From Deferribacter desulfuricans SSM1 (GTDB taxonomy: Bacteria; Chrysiogenota; Deferribacteres; Deferribacterales; Deferribacteraceae): DNA of 64,000 nucleotides. The stretch covers positions 587,501 through 651,500 of the forward strand of contig NC_013939.1 of NCBI RefSeq assembly GCF_000010985.1, in the 5' to 3' direction. Under the pieces are notes generated by a model. That model saw only the letters and a list, made by a program, of their open reading frames with translations, did not search any database and had not been told where the DNA came from. Of this stretch, positions 34,850 to 44,247 are shown one piece after another; position 1 is the stretch's first letter; each line of letters starts with the position of its first letter. A program made the position numbers and the translations under genes.

Positions 34850-37375
34850 ATGAGAATATTTAAAATTTCTTTAGTTTTACTAGTAATAATATTTTTTATC
34901 TCATGTAGTGGTGGGTCTGGAAGTTCAACTTCTAAATCAAATAAATCTATTTATGGCACTGCACAATTGGGAAATTTAGCAAATGCTAATGTAACAATTT
35001 ATAGAATAGAAGATGATGGCACTTTTACCCTTTTATTTACTGAGAAAACCAGTGATGGTACTGCACTTGATGAAATAGGAAAGTTTAATCTACACGTAGA
35101 ATCTCTTAATGATTCAGATTATTACCTATTTAAAGTTGTAGGTGGTAAAGATTGGGATGCAAATGATGATGGGTTATTAGATGATAACTATACTTTGAAC
35201 AACGGTGTTATAAGACTTATTGCGAAAGGTAGTGATATTAAAGAATCCGCTGATAATCTTAGAGTCACTTATGTGTCTGAAATTGTATATGAAAAGGTTA
35301 TTCGAGAAATAAAATACAATTTTGATAAAAATAAATTTCAAACATTGTTAAATATAGCAGTAGCTAAAGTGCTTCAAAGTGATATAACTGATGATGGAGT
35401 TTTAGATTGTCAGGATATGTTATATTATAATCCAGTATTACATAGGAATAAACTTATGGATAATTATATGATTAGAAGAGATGAGATAATAAATATTATC
35501 CACCAGGGGAAAATACCAGCTTTAATGCTATCTCCAGTGCTCGGTATATATAGTACAAACAGTTATATTAGAGGTATAAAAATATCGAGTGATGAGACTA
35601 AGGCATATGTTACTGACAGGAATTATGGTTTAAAGATATTGGATGTTAGTGATCCTAGTGATCCAAAGTTACTTAGCAGTTTCTCTACACCAGATTCGGC
35701 TCTGGATATTTCTCTATCAAGTGATGGGTCCAAAGCATATGTTGTTGATGAGGATAATGGTTTGGTGATATTAGATGTGAGTGATCCTTATAATCCAACT
35801 AAACTTAGTAGTTTTAATACAACGGGTCAGGCACAAGGTATAACATTGTCTAGTGATGGTACCAAGGCATATGTAGCTGATGGAACCAATGGTTTAGTAA
35901 TAATAGATGTTAGTAATCCTAGTGATCCAAACTTACTTGGCAGTTTTGATACCGGAGGTGATACTAGAGCTGCAATTCCATCGAGTGATGGTTCCAAGAT
36001 ATATATAGCTGATGGAGGTAATGGTTTGACGATACTAGACTTGAGTGATTTAAATCATATAACGTTGCTTGGCAGATATAATACAGTTGGTTATGCTAAC
36101 AGTGTAACTTTATCAGATGATGGAACTAAGGTATATGTAGCTGATGGAAATGGAGGTTTGGTGATAATAGATGTGAGAGATCATAATAATCCAAAAAAAA
36201 TTGGTAGTTACAATACTGAAGGTTACGCTCGAGCAGTAAGTCTATCAAGAGATGAAACCAAAGCATATGTATCTGTTGGAGGTGTTGGATTGGAGATATT
36301 AGATGTGAATGATTTGAGTAATATAAAATTAATTGGCAGTTATTATACAAGTGATACATCATACGGATTAATTCTATCACACGATGAAAATAAAGCGTTT
36401 GTGGCTAATGGAAGTCGTGGAATGATGATACTAGATGTTAGTGATCCCAAAAACTTAGTTTTTCCTAGTAGTTATGATACAGATGAGTACGCTGAAGACG
36501 TAACTCTATCAAATGATGGGACCATAGCATATGTGGCAGATGGAGATGATGGTTTGTTAATAATAGATGTAAGCAATTTTAATAATTTGGTTTTGCTTGG
36601 TAGTTTTGATACAACTGGTTATGCTCAAGATGTAATTTTATCAAAAGATGGAAATAAAGCATATGTGGCAGATGGAGATAATGGTTTGTTGATAATAGAT
36701 GTGAGTGCTCATAGTGCTCCAACCTTGCTTAACAGTTATGTAACAGCTGGCTATGCATATGGTATAATTTTATCGAATGATGGAACGAAAGCATATGTAG
36801 CCGATGGAGTTAATGGTTTATTAATATTTGATGTGGAAGATTCGAGTAATATAACGTTGCTTGGTAGTTATGATACAGCTGGTAATGCTTACAGTGTAAT
36901 CTTATCAAGTGATGGGACAAGAGCATATGTAGCTGATGGAGATGGTGGTTTAGTCATATTAGATGTTAGTGATCCCAGCCGTCCAAATTTGCTTAATATT
37001 TATGATACAATAGGAAGTATAAGAAGTGTAACCCTATCAAACAATGAAAATAAAGCATATGTCTCTGTAAAGAATCATGGAGTAGAAATATTAAATGTGA
37101 GTAATCCCATGGATATAACACTGCTTAGTACATATTCTACTGAGGGTTATATTCATGATTTATCTCTATCAATTGATGATACTATAGCATATTTTGTGGA
37201 TGGGGCTTCTGTTGTAATGTTAGATGTTAGTGATTCTAGTAATCCAACTTTACTTGGTAAATATAATACATCTGGTTATTCTTATTCTTTAATCTTATCA
37301 AATGATGGAACTAAGGCATATGTAGCTGATGGAGCTGATGGTTTAGTGATAATAGATTTAGAACTTTTTAAATAA
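34850..37375 (+). CDS. Large LVIVD-repeat beta-propeller lipoprotein
   Basis: 841 aa. The lipoprotein signal peptide has lipobox FISC at about residues 17-20, so it is exported and lipid-anchored. Residues 30-230 form an N-terminal domain with an EF-hand-like Asp stretch (DWDANDDGLLDDN). The rest has about 14 tandem units of 40-45 residues with the pattern ...SxDGTKAYVADGxxGLVIIDVSDPxxPxLLGSYDTxGYA. This is the LVIVD/YVTN repeat that folds into beta-propeller blades, here probably two seven-bladed propellers. AGGAGGT lies upstream of ATG 34850. It is followed by a hairpin terminator and stands alone. A surface-binding or structural role is likely; the ligand is unknown. Confidence 0.85.
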   Translation: MRIFKISLVLLVIIFFISCSGGSGSSTSKSNKSIYGTAQLGNLANANVTIYRIEDDGTFTLLFTEKTSDGTALDEIGKFNLHVESLNDSDYYLFKVVGGKDWDANDDGLLDDNYTLNNGVIRLIAKGSDIKESADNLRVTYVSEIVYEKVIREIKYNFDKNKFQTLLNIAVAKVLQSDITDDGVLDCQDMLYYNPVLHRNKLMDNYMIRRDEIINIIHQGKIPALMLSPVLGIYSTNSYIRGIKISSDETKAYVTDRNYGLKILDVSDPSDPKLLSSFSTPDSALDISLSSDGSKAYVVDEDNGLVILDVSDPYNPTKLSSFNTTGQAQGITLSSDGTKAYVADGTNGLVIIDVSNPSDPNLLGSFDTGGDTRAAIPSSDGSKIYIADGGNGLTILDLSDLNHITLLGRYNTVGYANSVTLSDDGTKVYVADGNGGLVIIDVRDHNNPKKIGSYNTEGYARAVSLSRDETKAYVSVGGVGLEILDVNDLSNIKLIGSYYTSDTSYGLILSHDENKAFVANGSRGMMILDVSDPKNLVFPSSYDTDEYAEDVTLSNDGTIAYVADGDDGLLIIDVSNFNNLVLLGSFDTTGYAQDVILSKDGNKAYVADGDNGLLIIDVSAHSAPTLLNSYVTAGYAYGIILSNDGTKAYVADGVNGLLIFDVEDSSNITLLGSYDTAGNAYSVILSSDGTRAYVADGDGGLVILDVSDPSRPNLLNIYDTIGSIRSVTLSNNENKAYVSVKNHGVEILNVSNPMDITLLSTYSTEGYIHDLSLSIDDTIAYFVDGASVVMLDVSDSSNPTLLGKYNTSGYSYSLILSNDGTKAYVADGADGLVIIDLELFK

Positions 37376-37384
37376 AAAGAAGTT

Positions 37385-37415
37385 CCCCGGTGCCTTTTGG
37401 TATCGGGGATTATTA
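37385..37415 (+). terminator. Probable terminator after the LVIVD lipoprotein gene
   Basis: CCCCGGTGCC pairs with GGTATCGGGG (two G-T wobbles) around TTTT, followed by a T-rich but interrupted tail. The remaining bases to 37631 are AT-rich with nothing recognisable. Confidence 0.6.
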
Positions 37416-37631
37416 TTTATTCAATTCTTTATTGTGAATTAGTTGTGAAATTTTAATAAGATAATTTTAATTGGTTATTTATATAAAAATCTTAATTGTT
37501 TAATAATTAAGCATTATAGGGATTTTGTTGCAGAGCTGTTTATTTTAAATATTTGTAATATCTTTTTAAAAAAACTAATGTGTTGAAACCAATTGTTAGT
37601 GAAATACTTATTAAATTTCTTTGAAAAATTA

Positions 37632-38975
37632 TCATTTTTTGTTTCTTTTGTTTATTGATTTTAGTATTTCTTCAGCATGATCTGGGTAGAGCTCCCTGAT
37701 ACAGTCTGGGCAAATTCCATGTGTGAAATCCATTTCAAATTTATTTGATAAGTATTCTTCAATAGTATACCATTTATCGTCTTTCCCTCTTATTTTTTTA
37801 CAGGATGAGCATATTGGTACTAATTTTTTCAAAGTTTTGATTTCTATGAGGGCATCTTCTAAATGTTTCTTTTGAGTTAGTAGTTCATTCAGGTGATTAT
37901 TATAGTATTTTGATAAAAGGTTTAATTCCTTTATCGGTTTATCTGGTAAATTTTTATCTTCAACAAACTTGTTTATTTTCATAGCTTTTAGAATTTTAAT
38001 AAAAGGTAATAAGAAATTAGTTTTATAATATTGGATATGTTTCAGATTGAAATAGTAAATGAAAGAAAATAATAGTAACATAATAATAAAAGAAAATAAA
38101 ATGTATTTATAAATTAAAGATTTACTTTGTTTTACGACTAAAACTATAGAAGCATTGATAGGTTTTGACATATCTTTTAAATATTGGAAATCTATAATTT
38201 TAGAAAGATAAGTATATTGACTTAAAGAACTCAAGATGTGGTAATTATTTTTAAAAATATTATTTATAATATTTTTATTTTTAAATTTAATCATTGATCC
38301 TGTTATAGGAAAAAGTGGGGTTTGATCTGCAAAATATATTAAGCTAATGTCTTTATTGTGTGGTTTTATTGTTTTTATGAGAGATAGGAGGTGATTCATT
38401 AAAGAAGTATCTAAACCTAATTGGAGAAAAATATTTTTTTCTTTTATAAATGATAAGGTATAAATTTTGAATGTATTAGCAGCAGGTGTATAAACTGGGT
38501 ATTCAATATTTACGATATTATCATTATTTTTATTAATTAAATAATTAGCTGTGATTTTTGCATCTTCAAATTGACTCAAATCTAAACCGATTTCTTTTTG
38601 TAAGGTAGTGTAACTTATTTTAAGATTTCTATTTATGATGGCAACGGATACTTCAGTTTTTAATTGGTTTTCAACTTCATGTTTAATTTGATGAATTAGT
38701 GAATTTAAATTGGCACTGTCAGAATCTTTTAAAAGTGAAACATATTTTAAATGCAAGTTTTTAAATTTTTCCTCATTATTTCTAATTTCTTGTATAGAAT
38801 CTTCAAAATAATACTTAATGTTTTCAGATAGAATAGAAGATGTTTCAATAAAGGCTTTTTTGAAATGGTAAATTGTTAAAATAATAACTAAAAAAACAGA
38901 GATTAAAAAAGCAACAAGAAGAGTTATGAAATTGTATTTGTTTAACTTAGTTAATAGTTTAGTTAAACTAATCAT
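37632..38975 (-). CDS. Membrane sensor protein with C-terminal Cys4 domain and no kinase
   Basis: 447 aa. A first membrane helix (NFITLLVAFLISVFLVIILTIYHF) is followed by a periplasmic region of about 250 residues (probably Cache-like) and a second helix (YILFSFIIMLLLFSFIYYF). A short cytoplasmic HAMP-like/coiled coil comes next. The C-terminal module of about 55 residues is LVPICSSCKKIRGKDDKWYTIEEYLSNKFEMDFTHGICPDCIRELYP. It has four Cys (CxxC...CxxC) and a His and recurs at the end of many sensor and response-regulator proteins of deltaproteobacteria-type genomes. No histidine kinase, GGDEF or EAL output is present. The signal output is unknown; zinc or haem/Fe-S binding by the Cys set is possible. 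Confidence 0.7.
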   Translation of the reverse strand: MISLTKLLTKLNKYNFITLLVAFLISVFLVIILTIYHFKKAFIETSSILSENIKYYFEDSIQEIRNNEEKFKNLHLKYVSLLKDSDSANLNSLIHQIKHEVENQLKTEVSVAIINRNLKISYTTLQKEIGLDLSQFEDAKITANYLINKNNDNIVNIEYPVYTPAANTFKIYTLSFIKEKNIFLQLGLDTSLMNHLLSLIKTIKPHNKDISLIYFADQTPLFPITGSMIKFKNKNIINNIFKNNYHILSSLSQYTYLSKIIDFQYLKDMSKPINASIVLVVKQSKSLIYKYILFSFIIMLLLFSFIYYFNLKHIQYYKTNFLLPFIKILKAMKINKFVEDKNLPDKPIKELNLLSKYYNNHLNELLTQKKHLEDALIEIKTLKKLVPICSSCKKIRGKDDKWYTIEEYLSNKFEMDFTHGICPDCIRELYPDHAEEILKSINKRNKK

Positions 38976-39074
38976 ATCTTTTTTTTAAAATAAATTAATT
39001 TTAATTTCAAGAGATATAATTTAATTTACATTTAAGTTTTGAGGATGTTACTTATTTATAACTGCTTAGATCCC

Positions 39075-39103
39075 AGATTGCTTCGCTAAAGCTCGAAAAG
39101 ACA
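39075..39103. repeat. REP/MITE-like repeat, copy 8 (remnant)
   Basis: A single decayed arm AGATTGCTTCGCTAAAGCTCG. The rest of the 420-base gap (38976-39393) is AT-rich and holds the promoter at 39321-39349 but no gene. Confidence 0.55.
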
Positions 39104-39320
39104 TTTTAATAATTTAAATATTGGTTTATATTTTTGTATTAATTAAAAGATAAAATATTATGTTAAAGCTATAATTCAGTTATAAAACACAGGTTAATAA
39201 GCTTTGTTCAATATATAGAATAAATTTTAAAATAGTATTTTATCGTAACATACTGATGATAAAAGATAATATTTGAATTATTTTTTTGAATTATTTTTTT
39301 ATGAAATTTGTTCATTATAC

Positions 39321-39349
39321 TTGACAAAAATAAAAATATTTAAGATAAT
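39321..39349 (+). promoter_or_regulatory. Promoter of the Liv transporter operon
   Basis: TTGACA (39321-39326), 17-base spacer, GATAAT (39344-39349), 44 bases upstream of the livK-like start, which has AGGAGG just before it. This is the only consensus promoter in the gap. Confidence 0.65.
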
Positions 39350-39393
39350 AAATTGCTTTTTATAAAACAGAATTTTACTTTTAGGAGGTAGTT

Positions 39394-40518
39394 ATGAAAC
39401 GACTGTTGTTGGCATTGTTTGTTGTATTAGCTATGGTTTCTTTTTCTTTTGCCGCAGGAACAATTAAGATTGGGGTTCAAGCTCCAATTACTGGGAAGTT
39501 TGCAAGTGAAGGGCAGGGGATTGATAATGCAGTAAGACTCTGGGTAGAGCAGGTAAATGCAAAAGGTGGTCTTTTAGGTAAAAAAATTGAAGTTATTACT
39601 TGCGATGACGAAGGTACAGCTGTTAAAGCAGCAATCTGTGCAAGAGAGCTTGTTAATAAAGGTGTTATAGCTGTAATAGGTTCTTACACATCTACTGCAA
39701 CAGAAGCTGCTCAAGCAACATATTTTAGAGCTGGTGTTTTGCAAACTAGTGATGGAACCAGTGATACTCTTGTAAAACATGGATATTGGACATTTTTCAG
39801 AAATTCTTCACCAAACAGTGCAGAAGGTAAATTTACAGCAGAATTCTTTATGAAATTTAAAAAATATAAAAGAATAGCTACAATTTCAGATTATTCTACA
39901 TTTTCTGTAGACCTTGAAAAAGCTGTTTATGAAAACACTAAAAAACTTGGTGGAAATATAGTTTACAGAGGAAAAATTAAATCAGGTGATCAGAACTTTA
40001 CACCTATTTTAACAAAAATTAAATCATACAATCCTGATGTTATCTATTTCAGCGGTTATTATACTGATGGTGGTTTGATAAGAGCACAAATGAAACAGCT
40101 TGGTATTAAAGCAGATTTCGTAGGTGGGGACTCAAATGACAATAGAGAGTTTGTAAAACTTGCTGGATCTGCTGCAGCTGGTGCTTATATCATAAATGTT
40201 CCATTGCCAGAGTACTTGCCATACGATATTGCTAAAAAATTCTTAGCTGATTATAGAGCAAAATATCATGAAGATCCTCCAAGCATTTGGACACTTTTCA
40301 ATGTTGATGGATTAAGAGCAATACTTCATGCTATTGAAGTTTTAAAAACTACTGATACTAAGAAAATTGCTGATTATCTCCATAATGAACTAAAAGATTT
40401 TCCTGGTATTACAGGTCCAATTACTTGGGATAAAAATGGTGAAAGAATAACAAGTGCTTATATGGCTTATGAAATTCAGCCAAATGGTGATTATAAAATA
40501 GTTTATCCTACAAAATAA
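39394..40518 (+). CDS. livK: Branched-chain amino acid ABC transporter, substrate-binding protein
   Basis: Periplasmic binding protein of 374 aa (type I fold, LivK/Leu-Ile-Val family). The signal peptide is MKRLLLALFVVLAMVSFSFA with cleavage before AGTIKIG. Typical ligand-loop sequence is present: GVQAPITGKFASEGQGIDNAVRLWVEQVNAKGGLLGKKIEVITCDDEG and VIGSYTSTATEAA. It has AGGAGG before the start and a sigma-70-like promoter upstream. It is the first gene of a complete livKHMGF operon. The amino acid specificity is not certain. Confidence 0.92.
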   Translation: MKRLLLALFVVLAMVSFSFAAGTIKIGVQAPITGKFASEGQGIDNAVRLWVEQVNAKGGLLGKKIEVITCDDEGTAVKAAICARELVNKGVIAVIGSYTSTATEAAQATYFRAGVLQTSDGTSDTLVKHGYWTFFRNSSPNSAEGKFTAEFFMKFKKYKRIATISDYSTFSVDLEKAVYENTKKLGGNIVYRGKIKSGDQNFTPILTKIKSYNPDVIYFSGYYTDGGLIRAQMKQLGIKADFVGGDSNDNREFVKLAGSAAAGAYIINVPLPEYLPYDIAKKFLADYRAKYHEDPPSIWTLFNVDGLRAILHAIEVLKTTDTKKIADYLHNELKDFPGITGPITWDKNGERITSAYMAYEIQPNGDYKIVYPTK

Positions 40519-40532
40519 TAAAAGGGTTTAAA

Positions 40533-41435
40533 ATGGAAATATTTTTCCAGCAATTGATCAATGGGCTAACAATCGGGAGCATTTATGCTCTCGTAGCCCT
40601 TGGCTATACAATGGTTTATGGGGTAATGAAACTTATTAACTTTGCTCACGGTGATCTTGTTGCTCTTTCTGCTTATATTGGACTTGTTATTATGATGCAA
40701 CTAACAGGTGCTTCTATTCCTAATTACATAGTAATCCCAGCTGTTTTTATAATTACAGCGATTGTTATTGCTATTATAGGTGTGATATTAGAAAGAATTG
40801 CTTATAGACCCCTAAGGCATGCTCCAAGATTGAGTGCTGTAGTTTCTGCATTGGGTGCAGGGATGGTTATTCAAAATGGTATAATGCTTATATGGGGGCC
40901 AAGACCTAAGATATATCCATCAGATGTTGTGCCTGCTGTTTATTGGAATATTGGTGGTGTATCTATTGGTTTAATGCAATTAATTATCTTAGTTTTATCT
41001 TTGATATTGATGGTTGTTCTTTATATTTTCGTAAATAAAACAAAGATTGGTACTGCTATTAGGGCAAGCGCAATTGATCAGCTTGCTGCAAAATTGATGG
41101 GTATAGATGTAAATAAGATTATTGTAATGATATTTGTTATAGGTTCATCTCTTGGTTCAGTTGGGGGACTCTTTATAGGTATGTACTATAAAGGTATCTA
41201 TTTTAATATGGGTTGGATATATGGCTTAAATGCCTTTGTTGCTGCAATAATTGGTGGTATTGGTAATATTCCAGGTGCTATGTTAGGTGGTATGTTACTT
41301 GGATTGTTCAATGCCTTTATTGCAGGTTATGTTTCGACAACATGGGCCGATGCTTTTACATATATTTTGTTAATAATTATACTTATTTTTAGACCTACTG
41401 GTATACTTGGAGAAAGAGTTGCGGAGAAAGTATAA
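40533..41435 (+). CDS. livH: Branched-chain amino acid ABC transporter, permease LivH
   Basis: Inner-membrane permease of 300 aa with about eight helices. It shows the LivH start GLTIGSIYALVALGYTMVYGVMKLINFAHGDLVALSAYIGL and the coupling motif IRASAIDQLAAKLMGIDVNKIIVMIFVIGS. It overlaps livM by one base. Gap to livK is 14 bases. Confidence 0.94.
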   Translation: MEIFFQQLINGLTIGSIYALVALGYTMVYGVMKLINFAHGDLVALSAYIGLVIMMQLTGASIPNYIVIPAVFIITAIVIAIIGVILERIAYRPLRHAPRLSAVVSALGAGMVIQNGIMLIWGPRPKIYPSDVVPAVYWNIGGVSIGLMQLIILVLSLILMVVLYIFVNKTKIGTAIRASAIDQLAAKLMGIDVNKIIVMIFVIGSSLGSVGGLFIGMYYKGIYFNMGWIYGLNAFVAAIIGGIGNIPGAMLGGMLLGLFNAFIAGYVSTTWADAFTYILLIIILIFRPTGILGERVAEKV

Positions 41436-42382
41436 TGGACAATAAAAAGACTTTAATAGGGTTTTTGATATTTATTATTTTTTTAATAGTTTTTCCATTT
41501 ATGGCTAATTCAAGATGGCTTGCTGTAGGTACTACGTTTATCATATATTCAATTGTGGCTCTTAGTCAGGATATTGTTCTCGGTAGAGCAGGAATGTTTG
41601 ATATGGGGCATGCTCTATTTTTTGGGTTGGGTGCTTATTCTACAGCAATTTTAAACACAGTATACAATGTCCCTGTTATGTGGACTATACCGGTTGCAGT
41701 GTTATTACCGATGGTTTTTGGAGTTTTGCTTGCAGCTCCCATAATCCATTTAAGAGGAGACTATCTCTTAGTTACCACTATTGGATTTAATATTGTATTT
41801 GAACAGGTTCTAAAAAACAACTTGTTTGGCATCACTGGTGGCCCAAATGGGATTTTTGGTATTGGCGTACCTTCTATTTTTGGTTTTCAAATTATGACAC
41901 AGCAATCAATATATTATATGTCTTTTGTAGTATTGATGTTAACATTTTTTATAATTAGGAACTTAGAAACTAGTAAAATAGGTAGAGCTTTACATTATTT
42001 AAATGAAGATTCATTGGCTGCTGAGTGTGTAGGGATAAATACAAGATTTTATCGATTGTATGCTTTTGGGCTTGGTGCAGCACTTGCTGGACTTGCCGGG
42101 GTTCTTTTTGCAGTGCAGTATGCAGCGGTTAGCCCCGAAGCGTTTAGCTTTATTCAATCAGTACTGTTTTTTACAATCGTTATAGTGGGTGGACCCTCTT
42201 CTATACCTGGTATTTTAATTGGAACTTTCGTAATGTTTGTTTTACCAGAAATTTTTAGACAATTTGCAACAGCAAGATATTTTGTGTTTGGTATAGCTAT
42301 GATTCTAACGATGATTTTGAGGCCAAGAGGCGTTTGGCCAGCTAAGTTTGGTAGAATACCAAAATATATTATGAAGGATTAA
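41435..42382 (+). CDS. livM: Branched-chain amino acid ABC transporter, permease LivM
   Basis: Second permease, 315 aa. LivM features are SQDIVLGRAGMFDMGHALFFGLGAY, HLRGDYLLVTTIGFNIVFEQVLKNNLFGITGGPNGIFGI, and IGRALHYLNEDSLAAECVGINTRFYRLYAFGLGAALAGLAGVLFA. It begins at the livH stop with a one-base overlap and is followed after 3 bases by livG. Confidence 0.94.
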   Translation: MDNKKTLIGFLIFIIFLIVFPFMANSRWLAVGTTFIIYSIVALSQDIVLGRAGMFDMGHALFFGLGAYSTAILNTVYNVPVMWTIPVAVLLPMVFGVLLAAPIIHLRGDYLLVTTIGFNIVFEQVLKNNLFGITGGPNGIFGIGVPSIFGFQIMTQQSIYYMSFVVLMLTFFIIRNLETSKIGRALHYLNEDSLAAECVGINTRFYRLYAFGLGAALAGLAGVLFAVQYAAVSPEAFSFIQSVLFFTIVIVGGPSSIPGILIGTFVMFVLPEIFRQFATARYFVFGIAMILTMILRPRGVWPAKFGRIPKYIMKD

Positions 42383-42385
42383 GCT

Positions 42386-43159
42386 ATGGCATTATTGGAA
42401 TTGAAAAATGTGACAAAAATATTTGGCGGATTGGTTGCTGTAGATGATGTGACGTTTAATGTAGAAAAAGGGCAGATTTTTGGTCTGATTGGGCCAAATG
42501 GTGCTGGGAAAACAACTGTTTTCAACTGTATTACAGGTGTTTATAAACCTGAAAAAGGTAATATCGTTTTTGATGGAAAAGATATAACAGGATTAAAACC
42601 ATATAAAATTGCAAATTTAGGTATTGTCAGGACATTTCAAACAATTAGGCTTTTTGGTGAAATGAGTGTTGCTGAAAATATAATGTCTGGAAGGCATTAT
42701 AAAAGTAAGCAGAGATGGTATCACGGTATATTGCATACACCTCTTTCAGCAAAAGATGAAAAAGAAAACTGGTTAAAAGTTTATGATTATATGAAATTAT
42801 TTAATCTAACGGAGTTCGCTGCAACCTCTGCTACAAGTTTGCCATATGGAATTCAGCGTAAAGTTGAGATGGCAAGGGCTTTGGCTACTGAGCCTAAGCT
42901 ATTGATATTAGATGAGCCTGCTGCAGGATTAAACGACAAAGAAACTCTGGAGTTGATAGACATTATTTCAAAAATTAGGGATATGGGTGTTACCGTTTTA
43001 CTGATTGAGCATGATATGGATTTAGTTATGAATGTGACTGATAGAATAGCAGTTTTAAATTTTGGTAAAAAGATATGTGAAGGGACTCCAGAAGAGGTTC
43101 AAAATGATCCAAAAGTTATAGAAGCATATTTAGGTAGCGATGAGGATGACGATGAGTAG
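42386..43159 (+). CDS. livG: Branched-chain amino acid ABC transporter, ATPase LivG
   Basis: ABC ATPase of 257 aa. Walker A is GPNGAGKTT, Walker B LLILDEPAAGLNDKE, and the H-loop HDMDLVM. The signature region is shifted to SLPYGIQRKVEMARALA, as usual in LivG. The C-terminal BCA_ABC_TP_C tail is EGTPEEVQNDPKVIEAYLG. It overlaps livF by a few bases. Confidence 0.95.
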   Translation: MALLELKNVTKIFGGLVAVDDVTFNVEKGQIFGLIGPNGAGKTTVFNCITGVYKPEKGNIVFDGKDITGLKPYKIANLGIVRTFQTIRLFGEMSVAENIMSGRHYKSKQRWYHGILHTPLSAKDEKENWLKVYDYMKLFNLTEFAATSATSLPYGIQRKVEMARALATEPKLLILDEPAAGLNDKETLELIDIISKIRDMGVTVLLIEHDMDLVMNVTDRIAVLNFGKKICEGTPEEVQNDPKVIEAYLGSDEDDDE

Positions 43160-43883
43160 TGAAAAATTATTAGAGATAAATGATTTAAAAGTTAATTATG
43201 GGAATATAGAGGCAGTAAAAGGGATCTCCTTGTATGTAAATAAGGGTGAAATTGTTACCATTATTGGTGCAAATGGAGCAGGAAAGACTACTACTTTGAG
43301 GACAATAAGTGGTATTATCAAAGCAGCTTCAGGAAGTATCAAATATAAAGGTGAAGAACTCACTAAACTTGAAGCTCATGATATTGTAAAGTTAGGCATT
43401 ACACAAGCTCCAGAGGGTAGAAGAGTTTTTTCAACGCTTACAGTAGAAGAAAATTTGATTTTAGGCGCCTATTCTAAGGACAATGTTGACTATGATAAAC
43501 TTAAATGGGTTTACGAGCTTTTTCCTCGCCTTGAGGAGAGAAAAAAGCAGCTTGCAGGTACACTATCAGGTGGTGAGCAACAGATGCTTGCCATAGGTAG
43601 AGCCTTGATGTCAGATCCTGAGCTTCTTTTACTTGATGAGCCAAGCTTGGGTCTTGCTCCATTGCTTGTTAAATCTATTTTTAAGACTATTAAAGAAATT
43701 AGTAAAAGTGGAGTTACTGTTTTATTGGTTGAGCAAAATGCAAGAGCTGCATTAAAACTTGCAGATAGAGGTTATGTTTTAGAAGTCGGAAAAATTGTTT
43801 ATTCTGGTTCTTCTGAAGAACTTTTGAATTCTGAGAAAATTCAGGAAGCATACTTAGGTAAGAAAAAACATACAATTTTATAA
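43152..43883 (+). CDS. livF: Branched-chain amino acid ABC transporter, ATPase LivF
   Basis: Second ABC ATPase, 243 aa from ATG 43152. Walker A is GANGAGKTTT, the signature LSGGEQQMLAIGRALM, Walker B LLLLDEPSLGLAPLL, and the switch is EQNARAALKLADRGYVLE. Two further in-frame ATGs (43140, 43146) lie upstream. I choose 43152 because GAGG at 43142-43145 is spaced 6 bases from it. It is the last gene of the operon and a strong terminator follows at once. Confidence 0.94.
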   Translation: MSSEKLLEINDLKVNYGNIEAVKGISLYVNKGEIVTIIGANGAGKTTTLRTISGIIKAASGSIKYKGEELTKLEAHDIVKLGITQAPEGRRVFSTLTVEENLILGAYSKDNVDYDKLKWVYELFPRLEERKKQLAGTLSGGEQQMLAIGRALMSDPELLLLDEPSLGLAPLLVKSIFKTIKEISKSGVTVLLVEQNARAALKLADRGYVLEVGKIVYSGSSEELLNSEKIQEAYLGKKKHTIL

Positions 43884-43909
43884 AGGTTGCCTTTTAGGCA
43901 ACCTTTTTT
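43882..43909 (+). terminator. Intrinsic terminator of the liv operon
   Basis: AAAGGTTGCC / GGCAACCTTT, a 10-bp perfect stem with a 5-base loop, ending in a run of six T residues. Confidence 0.92.
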
Positions 43910-43912
43910 AAA

Positions 43913-43985
43913 AGCTGGTAGCCGGACTTGAACCGGCGACCTACGGATTACGAATCCGTTGCTCTACCTACTGAGCTATACCAGC
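43913..43985 (-). tRNA. tRNA-Thr (anticodon CGT)
   Basis: On the minus strand: acceptor GCTGGTA / TACCAGC, D-arm GCTC...GAGC, anticodon stem ACGGA / TCCGT with loop TTCGTAA (anticodon CGT, codon ACG), and T-arm GCCGG-TTCAAGT-CCGGC. CCA is not encoded. It is convergent with the liv operon terminator. Confidence 0.94.
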
Positions 43986-44014
43986 TTATTTATACTTCCA
44001 GTGTTTTATAAATA

Positions 44015-44246
44015 GGATGTTGCAAAACAGACTAACATATTGATAATTATCATAATCACGAGATTGCTTCCCCCGCCATCAACTTAACATCTTTATAGTT
44101 ATACATCAATATCATAATATACTAAAAAAATTATAAACTCAACATCTGCCAAGAAATGGCGGGGTCGCAATGACCAGAAAATGCCGTCTTTGCAAGCGTT
44201 AGTGAAGCAATCTAGCATATGTAGCATCTATTTCTGTGCAACACCC
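44015..44246. repeat. Nested repeat: type-B MITE-like element inside a REP/MITE frame
   Basis: The outer ends GGATGTTGCA (44015-44024) and TGTGCAACACCCT (44235-44247) are inverted repeats. Inside, 44062-44174 is the second type-B copy: GATTGCTTCCCCCGCCAT facing ATGGCGGGGTCGCAATGA, with an AT-rich interior. It is followed by a REP arm (44184-44213) ending GTGAAGCAATC. The nesting mirrors 25577-25856. Non-coding. Confidence 0.75.
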
Positions 44247-44247
44247 T

